The position numbers were made by a program, and so were the translations under genes. From NCBI RefSeq assembly GCF_009653635.1, contig NZ_PPFD01000003.1:886955-950954 (forward strand): 64,000 nucleotides of DNA, written 5' to 3'. The DNA comes from Endozoicomonas sp. OPT23 (lineage in GTDB: Bacteria > Pseudomonadota > Gammaproteobacteria > Pseudomonadales > Endozoicomonadaceae). Shown here piece after piece: positions 44,805 to 53,769 of the stretch. The notes beneath the pieces were generated by a model. The model was not told where the DNA came from. It searched no databases and saw only the letters and a program-made list of their open reading frames with translations. How positions within the stretch are numbered: the first letter of the stretch is position 1; each line of letters begins with the position of its first letter.

Positions 44805-45586
44805 TGTCTGAGCTTCTCTTTCATGCGTTGCTTGCCGGTTTTGGTATTGCTCTGGTTGCTGGTCCGCTGGGCTGCTTTGTAGTCTGGCGTCGTATGGCCT
44901 ATTTTGGCGACACGCTTTCGCACTCGGCTTTGCTGGGTGTAGCTTTGGGCTTATTGCTGGACATAAACCTGAATCTGGCCGTTATTCTCTGCTCGCTCAT
45001 TATTGCTGTACTGCTGGTTTCCATGCAGCAAAAACAGAAGATGGCTTCAGATACACTATTGGGAATACTCGCACACAGTAGCTTGTCATTGGGTCTGGTA
45101 GCGGTAAGTTTTGCGGAAAATGTTCGCATCGACATGATGTCTTATCTTTTCGGAGATCTTCTTGCGACTTCTCCAGAAGATATTTTCTGGATTTATGGTG
45201 GCGGCGCACTGGTGCTTTCTACTCTGGCGTGGATCTGGAAACCACTTCTAGCGATGACAATTCATGCTGAACTGGCGCAGGTAGAAGGCTACCCGGTACA
45301 AAGAACCCGCATAGTTTTGACACTTTTGATGGCACTGGTAATTGCTGTCGCCATGAAGATTGTCGGCGTACTACTGATCACCTCCCTGATGATCATTCCA
45401 GCAGCTACCGCCCAGCGTTTTTCAAGAACCCCTGAGCAAATGGCGGTTGGTGCCAGCTGTGTGGGTCTACTGAGTGTCTCTGCGGGTCTGGCTGCTTCAT
45501 GGCATCTTGATACACCTGCCGGACCTTCAGTAGTTGTAGCAGGGTTTATGATTTTTCTGACCAGCCTTAGTTATAAAAGAGCGTAA
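44804..45586 (+). CDS. znuB: ZnuB, membrane permease of the zinc importer
   Basis: A 260-residue permease with about eight transmembrane helices and the ABC-3 family motifs RRMAYFGDTLSHSALLGVALG and GVLLITSLMIIPAATAQRFSR. It joins ZnuC and ZnuA for Zn2+ import. Last gene of zur-znuC-znuB. Confidence 0.95.
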   Translation: MSELLFHALLAGFGIALVAGPLGCFVVWRRMAYFGDTLSHSALLGVALGLLLDINLNLAVILCSLIIAVLLVSMQQKQKMASDTLLGILAHSSLSLGLVAVSFAENVRIDMMSYLFGDLLATSPEDIFWIYGGGALVLSTLAWIWKPLLAMTIHAELAQVEGYPVQRTRIVLTLLMALVIAVAMKIVGVLLITSLMIIPAATAQRFSRTPEQMAVGASCVGLLSVSAGLAASWHLDTPAGPSVVVAGFMIFLTSLSYKRA

Positions 45587-45666
45587 TCCGTTCAGCCGTA
45601 ATGGGGCTATCGCTGTTAACTGCGTAGCCCTGTTCAGCATGCTTTTTCCAACCCGGTTTTCCCGGT

Positions 45667-45840
45667 TTAATCCCACGAAAAAAAACAGCTTATGCCAAGC
45701 AAAGTCCAGCCTGATACTGCAACCCAGTAGAGAGTCGGATCCTGATCACGGTAAACAACATCAAACAGGTAGGTATAACCGTAGAATAAATCCCAACCGA
45801 CCCAACCCAGAAGAAAAACACCGACAACCTTCCAGAACAT
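45667..45840 (-). CDS. Small membrane protein, 57 residues
   Basis: A frame from ATG 45840 to TAA 45667-45669, with GGAG 8 bp upstream (the site lies inside the stop region of the preceding gene). It codes for two hydrophobic segments separated by a charged turn: FLLGWVGWDLFYGYTYLF, then YRDQDP, then YWVAVSGWTLLGISCFF. The 4-bp gap to the gene upstream implies coupling. It is too short for most gene callers. It lies at the tail of the cytochrome oxidase assembly cluster, so a link to that is possible. Confidence 0.6.
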   Translation of the reverse strand: MFWKVVGVFLLGWVGWDLFYGYTYLFDVVYRDQDPTLYWVAVSGWTLLGISCFFSWD

Positions 45841-45843
45841 GAC

Positions 45844-46080
45844 TTATCTCCAGTTTGCTGTGTACTGAAGCAGCCAAAGCTCCCCAGCGCCAAGAACAAT
45901 GAACAGTAAAGTGAAGTGCCACCACTTCAGACTGGCGCTTTTAGACAACCAACCTTCTGCAACACACCAGCTAAACAGGAGCCCGAGCCAGGCCCAATTT
46001 GAAGTGACTGGAATGACCAGAAAGGCTCCCACCCCCAGGGCAAAGAACAGGTTAACCAACACCAGTACAAACACAGCCAT
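45844..46080 (-). CDS. Small membrane protein, 78 residues
   Basis: Three predicted transmembrane segments (VFVLVLVNLFFALGVGAF, WAWLGLLFSWCVAEGW, WWHFTLLFIVLGAGELWLL) and no known motif. It is 76 bp downstream of the SCO gene and immediately ahead of the 57-residue protein, all on the minus strand. I do not recognise the family. Confidence 0.55.
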   Translation of the reverse strand: MAVFVLVLVNLFFALGVGAFLVIPVTSNWAWLGLLFSWCVAEGWLSKSASLKWWHFTLLFIVLGAGELWLLQYTANWR

Positions 46081-46156
46081 CTCAAACGCCTCTCACAAGC
46101 TGTTAAAAAATATAACAACTTGTGAGTGCAGGTTCGTTTCCAGAATTGCTTTTTTG

Positions 46157-46813
46157 TCAGTTGAGGCTATCTACTGCAGTCATGACTTTGGCGAGCTTAT
46201 CCGAATCAAGCGGCGGGCGAATAAAGCCCTGATAATCCCCCTGCGGATTAATAATCACCAGATTGGCACCGTGATCCACCAGATAGTATTCATCTTTCGG
46301 ATCAATCACCGGTGTGTAGGGAATGTTCATCTGCACGGTCAGGTTATGAAGCTCTTTCATTCCACCTGTAACCCCGACGAAGTCTTTATTGAAATGCGGC
46401 ACATAACCCTTCAGCTTTTCAGGTGTGTCCCTGCGTGGGTCAACGGTCACCATGATATAGCCCATTTTAGGAACCAGATCAGGGTTATCCTTTTTCAACA
46501 GCTTGGTCATCTGGTTAACCTGAGCCAGTGTCGTCGGACAGATATCAGGGCAAAATGTGTAACCAAAGTAAGCCAGAGTCCATTTCCCTTTCAGGTTGTC
46601 TTTGGTGAAAGGCTGATTGTTATGATCCACCAGATTTTTCATCTCGAAGCTGCGAGGCTTTTCAAAAATCACAGCTCCCATCTGCTGGAGCTGCTGCGGC
46701 GTCACGGCAGGTTTACTCATGTGTTTATAAAAAGTCAGCCCCAAAACCACTGCAATGACTGCAACCAGTAGTAAAACCGTCTTCTGAACTCTTCCTGTCA
46801 TTGACGTACTCAT
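46157..46813 (-). CDS. SCO1/SenC copper-delivery protein
   Basis: Periplasmic, membrane-anchored copper chaperone for the CuA centre of cytochrome c oxidase. The 218 residues have an N-terminal anchor (VLLLVAVIAVVLGLTFY), the copper-binding TFCPDICPTTL (CxxxC) and the third ligand His in YLVDHGAN. The MVTVDPRRDTPE loop is typical of SCO. Downstream of ctaB, as in pseudomonads. Confidence 0.93.
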   Translation of the reverse strand: MSTSMTGRVQKTVLLLVAVIAVVLGLTFYKHMSKPAVTPQQLQQMGAVIFEKPRSFEMKNLVDHNNQPFTKDNLKGKWTLAYFGYTFCPDICPTTLAQVNQMTKLLKKDNPDLVPKMGYIMVTVDPRRDTPEKLKGYVPHFNKDFVGVTGGMKELHNLTVQMNIPYTPVIDPKDEYYLVDHGANLVIINPQGDYQGFIRPPLDSDKLAKVMTAVDSLN

Positions 46814-46846
46814 GCGTTTGTTATTTCCGCTGTTTAGTTCTAAAGC

Positions 46847-47746
46847 TTAAAGCCAGAGGTAGAAGGCGTAGTGGTCCACCAGCAACACCAGAAAGAGCAA
46901 CATAAGATAGCTGATGGAAAACTTAAAGGTACAAATTGCCGCATGGGGACGGCTATCGTTCTTCAATACGATTGACCACCACAGGAAGCGAGCCCCAAGT
47001 GCAGTAGCACCGACCAGATAAATCATGCCACTCATGCCAGTAATGAAGGGCAGCCAGCTCACCAATATCATGATGACTGTGTAAAGCAGAATGTGAAGCT
47101 TGGTGTACTCCACGCCATGTGTCACAGGTAACATGGGCACATCAGCCTTTGCGTATTCATCTTTGCGATGTATCGCCAGCGCCCAGAAATGCGGTGGTGT
47201 CCATGCAAAGATGATCAGGACCAGCAGCAAGGCATGACCTTCAAACTGCCCGGTCACAGCGGTCCAACCCAGCAGCGGGGGAGCCGCTCCGGCAATACCA
47301 CCGATCACAATATTCTGTGGCGTAGCACGCTTGAGAATCAGGGTATAAATCACGGCATAGCCAATCAATGATGCCAATGTCAGCCAGGCTGTCAGTGCAT
47401 TCACCAGCCAGATCAACACACTCATGCCAACCAGCCCAAGAGCCAACGCAAATACTATTGCCTGTGCAGGTTCTACGCGACCTGTTGCAACAGGTCGTTT
47501 GCTGGTTCGGGACATCAGAGTATCAATCTGACGATCGACTACGTGATTAATAACTGCTGCAGAACCGGCACAGAGAGCAATACCGAGGTTGCCAAAAATC
47601 AATGCATCCATGGGTACCCAGCCAGGTGTGGCAAGGCACATACCAATGACGGTGGTTAGAATCATCAGAGCAACTACCTTAGGCTTGGTGAGCTCAAGAT
47701 AGTCCTGCCATTGTGCGCTTTCCTGCTGTGCAATGACCTTATTCAT
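46847..47746 (-). CDS. ctaB: CtaB (CyoE), heme O synthase
   Basis: Protoheme farnesyltransferase that makes heme O, the precursor of heme A for the oxidase. A 299-residue UbiA-family membrane protein with about nine helices. Prenyl-diphosphate binding is shown by [20 protein letters not shown] (DxxxD) and a second Asp-rich loop near [26 protein letters not shown] precedes the ATG. Confidence 0.95.
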   Translation of the reverse strand: MNKVIAQQESAQWQDYLELTKPKVVALMILTTVIGMCLATPGWVPMDALIFGNLGIALCAGSAAVINHVVDRQIDTLMSRTSKRPVATGRVEPAQAIVFALALGLVGMSVLIWLVNALTAWLTLASLIGYAVIYTLILKRATPQNIVIGGIAGAAPPLLGWTAVTGQFEGHALLLVLIIFAWTPPHFWALAIHRKDEYAKADVPMLPVTHGVEYTKLHILLYTVIMILVSWLPFITGMSGMIYLVGATALGARFLWWSIVLKNDSRPHAAICTFKFSISYLMLLFLVLLVDHYAFYLWL

Positions 47747-47758
47747 AATGGCCTTCCT

Positions 47759-48811
47759 TCATAGTGGATCTCCGCCGATTCCATCGGTCTTTTTATTCAG
47801 CCGGTAATTGAGTGCAACCAGAGTCAGCAACAAGGCTGCTCCCCCTAGGTTATGAGCCACTGCCACAGAAAGTGGCAAGTGACCAACAATATTGGTAATA
47901 CCCAGCCCGACTTGAACCAGTAAGGCTAACAGCATTAGAAAAGATAGACGCTGCAGGCTGGTTCGCTCAGTAAACGACAATGAACTGCTGAATCGCCGAA
48001 CTTTAAAAAACAGCAGTACCAGTATCAGGCTGGTCACCAGCGCACCGATTCGGTGTGTGAAGTGAATAGCCGTTCGAGCATCGGAATCCAGCTGTCCGCC
48101 AAGATAATTAGGGCCTATGGACTGGCCAACATCAAAGCCGGTGCTCATATCCAGTTCTGGTAACCATTCACCATGGCATTTGGGGAAGTCAGGGCAGGCG
48201 AGGGCGGCATAATTAGAGCTGGTCCAGCCACCAAGAGTGACCTGAAGCACAACCACCAAAAGGGCGAGAAAGGCAAAGCGTTTCACTTTTGCTGAGGCTT
48301 TCGATATCTCAAGCCGTTTCCAACCAAGTCCTGATAACCTCAAGGTCAAAAGTAACAACAGGCTTAATGTTGCAAAGCCACCCAGCAGGTGCGCTGTCAC
48401 TACCTGAGGCCATAGCTTCAACGTCACTGTCCACATACCAAAAGCAGCCTGAAGGATAATCAGCCCCAGAGTGATAAAGGGCAGGGCAACGGGCTGACCT
48501 TCAATATGCCTATTACGAAAACTGATAACTGCAATCATCAAAACAAGTAATAGCAAACTGCCAGCTACGTAACGATGAACCATTTCAGCCCAGCCTTTCT
48601 CTACTTCTACCGGCGCATCGGGAAAGGCCATCTCGGCTACTGCTATTTCCTGAGATGTTTCCGGCACAGTCAGAAAGCCGTAACAGCCGGGCCAGTCCGG
48701 ACAACCAAGGCCGGCATGGACCAGCCTTGTATAAGCTCCCAAACCCACGACAACGACTGCCAGCAAGGTGGCAAACAGGGAGAGGTTGTATCCTTTTTTT
48801 GTTGTTTTCAT
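47759..48811 (-). CDS. ctaA: CtaA, heme A synthase
   Basis: Oxidises heme O to heme A at the inner membrane. The 350 residues hold eight helices in two four-helix bundles with conserved His pairs in EMVHRYVAGSLLL, TAHLLGGF, IHFTHRIGALV and AVAHNLGGA. Two cysteine loops, GLGCPDWPGCYG and ALACPDFPKCHG, are characteristic of the long COX15 type. Upstream of ctaB and coupled to it. Confidence 0.94.
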   Translation of the reverse strand: MKTTKKGYNLSLFATLLAVVVVGLGAYTRLVHAGLGCPDWPGCYGFLTVPETSQEIAVAEMAFPDAPVEVEKGWAEMVHRYVAGSLLLLVLMIAVISFRNRHIEGQPVALPFITLGLIILQAAFGMWTVTLKLWPQVVTAHLLGGFATLSLLLLLTLRLSGLGWKRLEISKASAKVKRFAFLALLVVVLQVTLGGWTSSNYAALACPDFPKCHGEWLPELDMSTGFDVGQSIGPNYLGGQLDSDARTAIHFTHRIGALVTSLILVLLFFKVRRFSSSLSFTERTSLQRLSFLMLLALLVQVGLGITNIVGHLPLSVAVAHNLGGAALLLTLVALNYRLNKKTDGIGGDPL

Positions 48812-48835
48812 GGCTTAACCTCAACCACTAATTAA

Positions 48836-48920
48836 GTGCCTCTAAGCACTTAATGGAATTCCTGATCGTTTATTCGCCCGCCTGCAGCGGGTAAATAAAC
48901 TTTAAATTCGTTACCAGCCA
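48836..48920. repeat. Hairpin between oxidase-operon genes, possible repeat relative
   Basis: GTTTATT...CCGC pairs with GCGG..AAATAAAC (48868-48900) inside flanks GGAATTC and AAATTCG. The GAATTC flank recalls repeat copies A and B. It lies in the gap between ctaA and the preceding SCO-like gene, where an extra hairpin could alter message stability. Confidence 0.45.
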
Positions 48921-48925
48921 GCTAT

Positions 48926-49573
48926 TCAGCCAATACTGGATGCTTTTAATAATTTTTGAAGATCCTTAATCAGATCACGACCATACTGGCCTGCTTCGTA
49001 CTGCATCATAATGTTGCCGAGGGGATCGACGATGTAATAACGGTTTGCTGGCCACTCAGTTTTCTTCAGTGTTTCAAGTACAGAAGCCTTATCAGCCTTT
49101 AACCAGAAAACTTCGGGATGTTCTTCCTGCAAGCTTGATGCGGGAAGGCCAGAACCCGAAATGAAAAGCCGCACAACCCGATCTGTTTCACGACCTAGAG
49201 CCACATGGGCCTGACGGGTTTGATAAAGGCTTTCCTGACAAATATCACTGGTGCAACCTGATTCACCAATGACGACTATTCCCCATTTACCATCAATCTG
49301 CTCAATATCAAAAGTTTGACCATTCTGAGAAAGGTTCATTGATTGAAAACTGGCCGGAGGCAAAAGCAACTCACCTTTATTGGTTCGCCCATCAGGTACG
49401 AAGCCGACACCAAAGAAATAGAGATACCAGGCTAAGCCCATAGCTAGAGAGGGAATAAGTATCACCAGATATAACTGCCAGCGTCCTTCACTTCGGTGAT
49501 TTGAAGCAGCATGACCAGACTTTTGTTTGTAAGAACCTGGTTGATCAGAACTTGGAATGGCCGCATCCTGCAT
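48926..49573 (-). CDS. SCO-like membrane protein of the cytochrome oxidase cluster
   Basis: A 215-residue protein in the position of the uncharacterised gene between SURF1 and ctaA in pseudomonad cox clusters. One N-terminal helix (LYLVILIPSLAMGLAWYLYFFG) anchors a periplasmic thioredoxin-like domain with WGIVVIGESGCTSDICQESLYQTRQ. The two Cys have the SCO-like CxxxxC spacing (one residue wider than the CxxxC of SCO), and no third copper His is evident. A role in thiol reduction or copper handling during oxidase assembly is likely. ATG overlaps the SURF1 stop by one base. Confidence 0.78.
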   Translation of the reverse strand: MQDAAIPSSDQPGSYKQKSGHAASNHRSEGRWQLYLVILIPSLAMGLAWYLYFFGVGFVPDGRTNKGELLLPPASFQSMNLSQNGQTFDIEQIDGKWGIVVIGESGCTSDICQESLYQTRQAHVALGRETDRVVRLFISGSGLPASSLQEEHPEVFWLKADKASVLETLKKTEWPANRYYIVDPLGNIMMQYEAGQYGRDLIKDLQKLLKASSIG

Positions 49574-50319
49574 CACGGATGTTCCTCTCTATTGGTAGTG
49601 TTATTGAAGGATGTTGAACTTGCATGGTTTTTCATTTGCCACAAATAAAGCGCCAACAGCACCAGCGACATCAGAAACCACTGCACAGCATAGCCAAGAT
49701 GTTTCTGGGAGCTGGTTCTGAATTCCTGAGGGCGGTATTGCAGAGCGCCTGCCTGGTCTGCATCCAGCTTGAAAATAAACATGGGTACGGATTTATTAAG
49801 TGCGTCTGAGACTCTGTTGAAATCAATACTTTGAATTCGTTTTGGCCAGTCTTCTCCCCAGTAATCCTGACCTAGAGTGAAACTGTCACCCAGAAGACGG
49901 TAGAGACTTCCTTTGATTTCCAGAGGCCCTGAAGATGTTGTGATATCAGGAAGAACATCCCGAAAGCCTGATACCAGCCAGCCACGATTGATCAACAGCC
50001 AGCGACCACTCTCAGTGACGAATGGCATCAACAGGTCATAGCCTGCCTGCCCGTTATGAATCTGGTTATCATGGAGAAAGTACTGGTCAGAAACAAAACG
50101 TCCACGGACTTTTACTGGCAAATACATAGGGTCGGCGTAGCGGTTAGCCTCAAAAAGAGACATCACTGGCATCTCAAGCCTTTCCTTAAGGCTCAGCTCC
50201 AGATCAAGCTTTTCCTGATATCGGGATAGCTGCCAGAAACCCAGTTTTAAAAGTACAGGCAGGAGCAGTGCCACCAACAGCGACAACTTGACTCGATAAC
50301 TGAATCTATACTTCAACAT
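49573..50319 (-). CDS. SURF1-family oxidase assembly protein
   Basis: Assists insertion of heme A into subunit I. The 248 residues have one helix at each end (LSLLVALLLPVLLKLGFWQLSRYQ; HLGYAVQWFLMSLVLLALYLW) with the periplasmic domain between. RGRFVSDQYFLHDNQIHNGQAGYDLLMPF and LLINRGWLVSG are SURF1 signatures. ATG 50319 with GGAG 8 bp upstream is preferred over the GTG at 50334. Confidence 0.92.
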   Translation of the reverse strand: MLKYRFSYRVKLSLLVALLLPVLLKLGFWQLSRYQEKLDLELSLKERLEMPVMSLFEANRYADPMYLPVKVRGRFVSDQYFLHDNQIHNGQAGYDLLMPFVTESGRWLLINRGWLVSGFRDVLPDITTSSGPLEIKGSLYRLLGDSFTLGQDYWGEDWPKRIQSIDFNRVSDALNKSVPMFIFKLDADQAGALQYRPQEFRTSSQKHLGYAVQWFLMSLVLLALYLWQMKNHASSTSFNNTTNREEHP

Positions 50320-50434
50320 CCGGTGCTCCACCACTTTCGTAAACTGGCATCCTGTTTGATGCTGCTGTTAAGCTGGTCGTAGCTTTTAATACCAACACTG
50401 GTATTTGTTCAGTTACATCAGCAGGATGCTATTT

Positions 50435-50665
50435 ATGTGGTTGAAAGTTCTTATTGTTATTCTTTTCTTCGGTGTCGTTTTCTGCCTCGGCAGAGGACTC
50501 TACTTTTTGCTCACAGGCCACAGTGACTCTGAAAACAGTGGCTCAGAAAAACTGGTGAACTCACTGACGGCTCGAGTCAGTCTTACGGCATTGATTCTGT
50601 TGATTATTGTTGTCGCCTGGCTGTCAGGAGATATTCACAGCCAGGCACCCTGGTTAAATCGTTAA
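50435..50665 (+). CDS. DUF2909 small membrane protein
   Basis: A 76-residue protein with two helices (LKVLIVILFFGVVFCLGRGLYFLL; LTALILLIIVVAWLSG). Present at this spot between coxIII and SURF1 in pseudomonads; on the opposite strand to the oxidase genes. I start at ATG 50435 because AGGA lies 8 bp upstream. Its stop and the coxIII stop overlap (50662-50665). Function unknown. Confidence 0.8.
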   Translation: MWLKVLIVILFFGVVFCLGRGLYFLLTGHSDSENSGSEKLVNSLTARVSLTALILLIIVVAWLSGDIHSQAPWLNR

Positions 50666-51582
50666 ATTAAATAGACAAAGATAAACAACCCTATCCACAC
50701 CACGTCTACGAAGTGCCAGTACCAGCTGGCTGCTTCGAAGCCGAAATGGTTATCCGCTTCAAAGTGACCTTTGTAAATTCTGATGGTCATTATCAGCAGC
50801 ATGATGGCGCCAAGAGTTACGTGGGCACCATGAAACCCAGTGAGAATGAAGAAGGTTGAACCATAGATACCGGCACTCAGTGTCAGACCCAGGTCGTTGT
50901 ATGCCTCTGCGTACTCCTCAGCCTGAAAGAACAGGAAAGCAAAACCCAGAATCAGCGTCGCAACCATCCAGACTTTCACTTTATTGCGTTCATTCTTTCT
51001 CAGAGCATGATGCGCAATGGTCAACGTGATACTCGAAATCACCAGTAACACAGTGTTCAACAAGGGCAGATGAAACGGATCAATTAATCCTTTGGCACCG
51101 GGGAAATTCTGGTTGTCCGGGTTATTGACCAGTGGCCATTCAGCCACAAAGTCAGGCCAGAGAAACTTGTGAGTCATGGCTCCGTCACCTTCTCCTGCCA
51201 ACCAGGGCACAGAAAGCGAACGAACATAAAACAGGGTTCCAAAGAAGGCGGCAAAGAACATTACTTCCGAAAAGATAAACCAGCCCATTCCCCAGCGGAA
51301 ACTGCGATCCATCTGTGCGCTGTAAAGTCCTTTTTGAGACTCTTCAATAACATGCCCAAACCAGCCAAACAGCATGTAGGCCATAATCAGTGCACCACCA
51401 AACATGACATAGTGGGCAATGGAGTCTTTCACGCCTGCGGACATATCGTTCATCATCATCCCTGCACCGAGTAGAGTGGTGAACAGGCCTACGGAAGCAA
51501 TGATCGGCCACTTACTCTGAGCCGGAACGTAATAGACAGCAGAATCAGAGGTGGCTTCACCTTCATGACCTTCATGTGCCAT
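50662..51582 (-). CDS. ctaE: Cytochrome c oxidase subunit III
   Basis: Membrane subunit that stabilises proton pumping in aa3 oxidase. The 306 residues have seven helices. RWGMGWFIFSEVMFFAAFFGTLFY, FHLPLLNTVLLVISSITLTIAHHAL and the C-terminal GFHGAHVTLGAIMLL...AASWYWHFVDVVWIGLFIFVYLI are diagnostic. GAGGAG precedes the ATG. Confidence 0.97.
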   Translation of the reverse strand: MAHEGHEGEATSDSAVYYVPAQSKWPIIASVGLFTTLLGAGMMMNDMSAGVKDSIAHYVMFGGALIMAYMLFGWFGHVIEESQKGLYSAQMDRSFRWGMGWFIFSEVMFFAAFFGTLFYVRSLSVPWLAGEGDGAMTHKFLWPDFVAEWPLVNNPDNQNFPGAKGLIDPFHLPLLNTVLLVISSITLTIAHHALRKNERNKVKVWMVATLILGFAFLFFQAEEYAEAYNDLGLTLSAGIYGSTFFILTGFHGAHVTLGAIMLLIMTIRIYKGHFEADNHFGFEAASWYWHFVDVVWIGLFIFVYLI

Positions 51583-51600
51583 CGGTTATCTCCTCGTATA

Positions 51601-52173
51601 TCAGGACGCCAGCGTCCTTTCGCCCATCGTCGTTACATCAAACAGCGTGTACGACAGGGTTAATTTGGTGATATGCCGGGGTAATGCCTGATCCACAATA
51701 ATTCTCAACGGCATGACTTTTTCTTCACCCGCTTCCAACGTCTGCGTGGTGAAGCAGAAACATTCGACCTTGTGCAGGTAATTAGTGGCCTGAAAAGGCG
51801 TAACGCTGGGAATCGCCTGTCCAATCATCTGCTTTTCTGTAGGATTACGAGCCACAAATTCGAGCTCTCCTACCTGACCCGGATGAACCAGAACTTCCGT
51901 GACCGTAGGTTTAAAATCCCAACTCATTCCGGTGTTTTTGGTCGCCACAAACTGCACTTTTATGGTTCGGCTGGTATCAACCTTGGCCGTCTCGGCGTTG
52001 TAGTTGTAAGGATTCGGGTCAGTTTTACCGTTGAGCCCCGTCACTTTGCAGAAGACGTTGTAGATGGGCACCATAGCAAAACCAAAGCCAAACATTCCGC
52101 CTGCCACCAGCCCTGAACGAATCAGGGTTCGACGTGACAGATCAATCGGGCTCTTGTCATCCTTATCAGCCAT
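51601..52173 (-). CDS. ctaG: CtaG (Cox11), CuB assembly factor
   Basis: Copper chaperone that delivers CuB to subunit I. 190 residues from ATG 52173, which overlaps the coxI stop (TAATG). There is one membrane helix (SGLVAGGMFGFGFAMVPIYNVFC), followed by a periplasmic domain with ECFCFTTQTL (the copper-binding CFCF) and a GMSWDFKPT strand. An extension to 52233 is ignored because it runs into coxI. Confidence 0.95.
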   Translation of the reverse strand: MADKDDKSPIDLSRRTLIRSGLVAGGMFGFGFAMVPIYNVFCKVTGLNGKTDPNPYNYNAETAKVDTSRTIKVQFVATKNTGMSWDFKPTVTEVLVHPGQVGELEFVARNPTEKQMIGQAIPSVTPFQATNYLHKVECFCFTTQTLEAGEEKVMPLRIIVDQALPRHITKLTLSYTLFDVTTMGERTLAS

Positions 52174-53759
52174 TACTTCACATCCGGCGGAGTCGTAAAG
52201 GTGTGATAAGGAGCAGGTGAGGGCAGACTCCACTCGAGACCATCAGCACCGTCCCAGGGTTTGGCTTCTGCTTTTTCACCGCCTTTAATGCACTTGATGA
52301 CGATAAACAGGAACAGGAACTGGGTTACCCCGAACATAAACCCACCAATACTGGCGATCATATTGAAGTCCGCAAACTGCAGTGCGTAATCAGGGATTCG
52401 CCTTGGCATACCGGCCAGCCCGATAAAGTGCATCGGGAAGAAAGTCAGGTTCATGCCAATGAACGACATCCAGAAATGGGTCTTGGCCAGAGTCTCGTCG
52501 TACATATGACCGGTCCACTTTGGTAGCCAGTAATAGGTGGCAGCAAAGATGGCAAAGATGGCCCCAGGCACCAGCACGTAATGGAAATGCGCCACTACGA
52601 AATAGGTATCGTGGTACTGGAAATCTGCAGGTGCTATGGAGAGCATCAACCCGGAGAAGCCACCAATGGTAAACAGCACCACGAAGGCAATACTGAACAG
52701 CATCGGCGTTTCAAAGGTCATGGAGCCACGGAACATCGTGCTCACCCAGTTGAACACTTTCACTCCCGTTGGTACTGCAATCAGCATGGTGGCGTACATA
52801 AAGAACAGCTCACCCACCAATGGAATACCCACGGTGAACATATGGTGCGCCCAGACGATAAACGACAGGAATGCAATACTCGCCACCGCGTACACCATGG
52901 ATGTGTAACCAAACAGAGGCTTTCGAGCAAAGGCTGGAAGGATGGCAGAGACTATACCGAAAGACGGCAAAATCATGATGTACACTTCCGGATGACCAAA
53001 GAACCAGAAAATATGCTGGAACAACACCGGGTCACCACCGCCGCCGGCATTGAAGAAGCTGGTACCGAAGTGAATATCCATCAACATCATGGTCACTGCA
53101 CCCGCCAGAACCGGCATTACTGCAATCAACAGATAGGCTGTGATCAACCAGGTCCAGACAAACAGCGGCATCTTCATCATGGTCATGCCGGGCGCTCTCA
53201 GGTTAAGAATGGTAGCGATAATATTGATCGCTCCCATAATCGATGAGATACCCAGCATGTGGATAGCAAAGATAAAGAAGGTGGTAGAGGGAGGCGCAAA
53301 GTCTGTCGACAATGGCGCATAGAAGGTCCAGCCGAAGTTAGGACCACCTCCTTCCATAAACAGAGTGCTCACCAGCATCACTGCCGCAAAAGGAAGTATC
53401 CAGAAACTCCAGTTGTTCATTCGTGGCAGTGCCATATCCGGCGCACCAATCATCATCGGAATCATCCAGTTGGCAAGGCCTACGAAAGCTGGCATTACTG
53501 CACCAAACACCATAATCAATCCGTGCATGGTGGTCATCTGGTTAAAGAAGGCCGGTTCGACGATCTGCAAGCCGGGCTGAAACAGCTCGGCTCGAATGAT
53601 CATTGCCATGGCTCCGCCAGTCAGGAACATCGCAAAACTGAACCACAGGTACATTGAGCCAATGTCTTTGTGGTTGGTGGTCAGCACCCACCTCATCAGG
53701 CCTTTGGCGGGGCCGTGACGGTGATCGTCATGATGTGTTGTATCAGTCACAGCAGTCAT
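52173..53759 (-). CDS. ctaD: Cytochrome c oxidase subunit I
   Basis: Catalytic subunit with heme a and the heme a3-CuB centre where O2 is reduced. The 528 residues have twelve helices, heme ligands in TTMHGLIMVFG, the CuB/cross-linked Tyr loop FWFFGHPEVYIMILPSFG and HHMFTVG, and YHDTYFVVAHFHYVL with the heme a and a3 His. The D- and K-channel residues appear present (NWMIPMMIGAPDMALPRMNN). GAGGGAG precedes the ATG. Confidence 0.98.
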   Translation of the reverse strand: MTAVTDTTHHDDHRHGPAKGLMRWVLTTNHKDIGSMYLWFSFAMFLTGGAMAMIIRAELFQPGLQIVEPAFFNQMTTMHGLIMVFGAVMPAFVGLANWMIPMMIGAPDMALPRMNNWSFWILPFAAVMLVSTLFMEGGGPNFGWTFYAPLSTDFAPPSTTFFIFAIHMLGISSIMGAINIIATILNLRAPGMTMMKMPLFVWTWLITAYLLIAVMPVLAGAVTMMLMDIHFGTSFFNAGGGGDPVLFQHIFWFFGHPEVYIMILPSFGIVSAILPAFARKPLFGYTSMVYAVASIAFLSFIVWAHHMFTVGIPLVGELFFMYATMLIAVPTGVKVFNWVSTMFRGSMTFETPMLFSIAFVVLFTIGGFSGLMLSIAPADFQYHDTYFVVAHFHYVLVPGAIFAIFAATYYWLPKWTGHMYDETLAKTHFWMSFIGMNLTFFPMHFIGLAGMPRRIPDYALQFADFNMIASIGGFMFGVTQFLFLFIVIKCIKGGEKAEAKPWDGADGLEWSLPSPAPYHTFTTPPDVK

Positions 53760-53769
53760 GGTTTCTCCC

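Noticed and set aside
46884-48811. Possible frameshift between ctaA and ctaB
   Set aside because: Both genes are complete with proper starts and stops. The small gap is normal.
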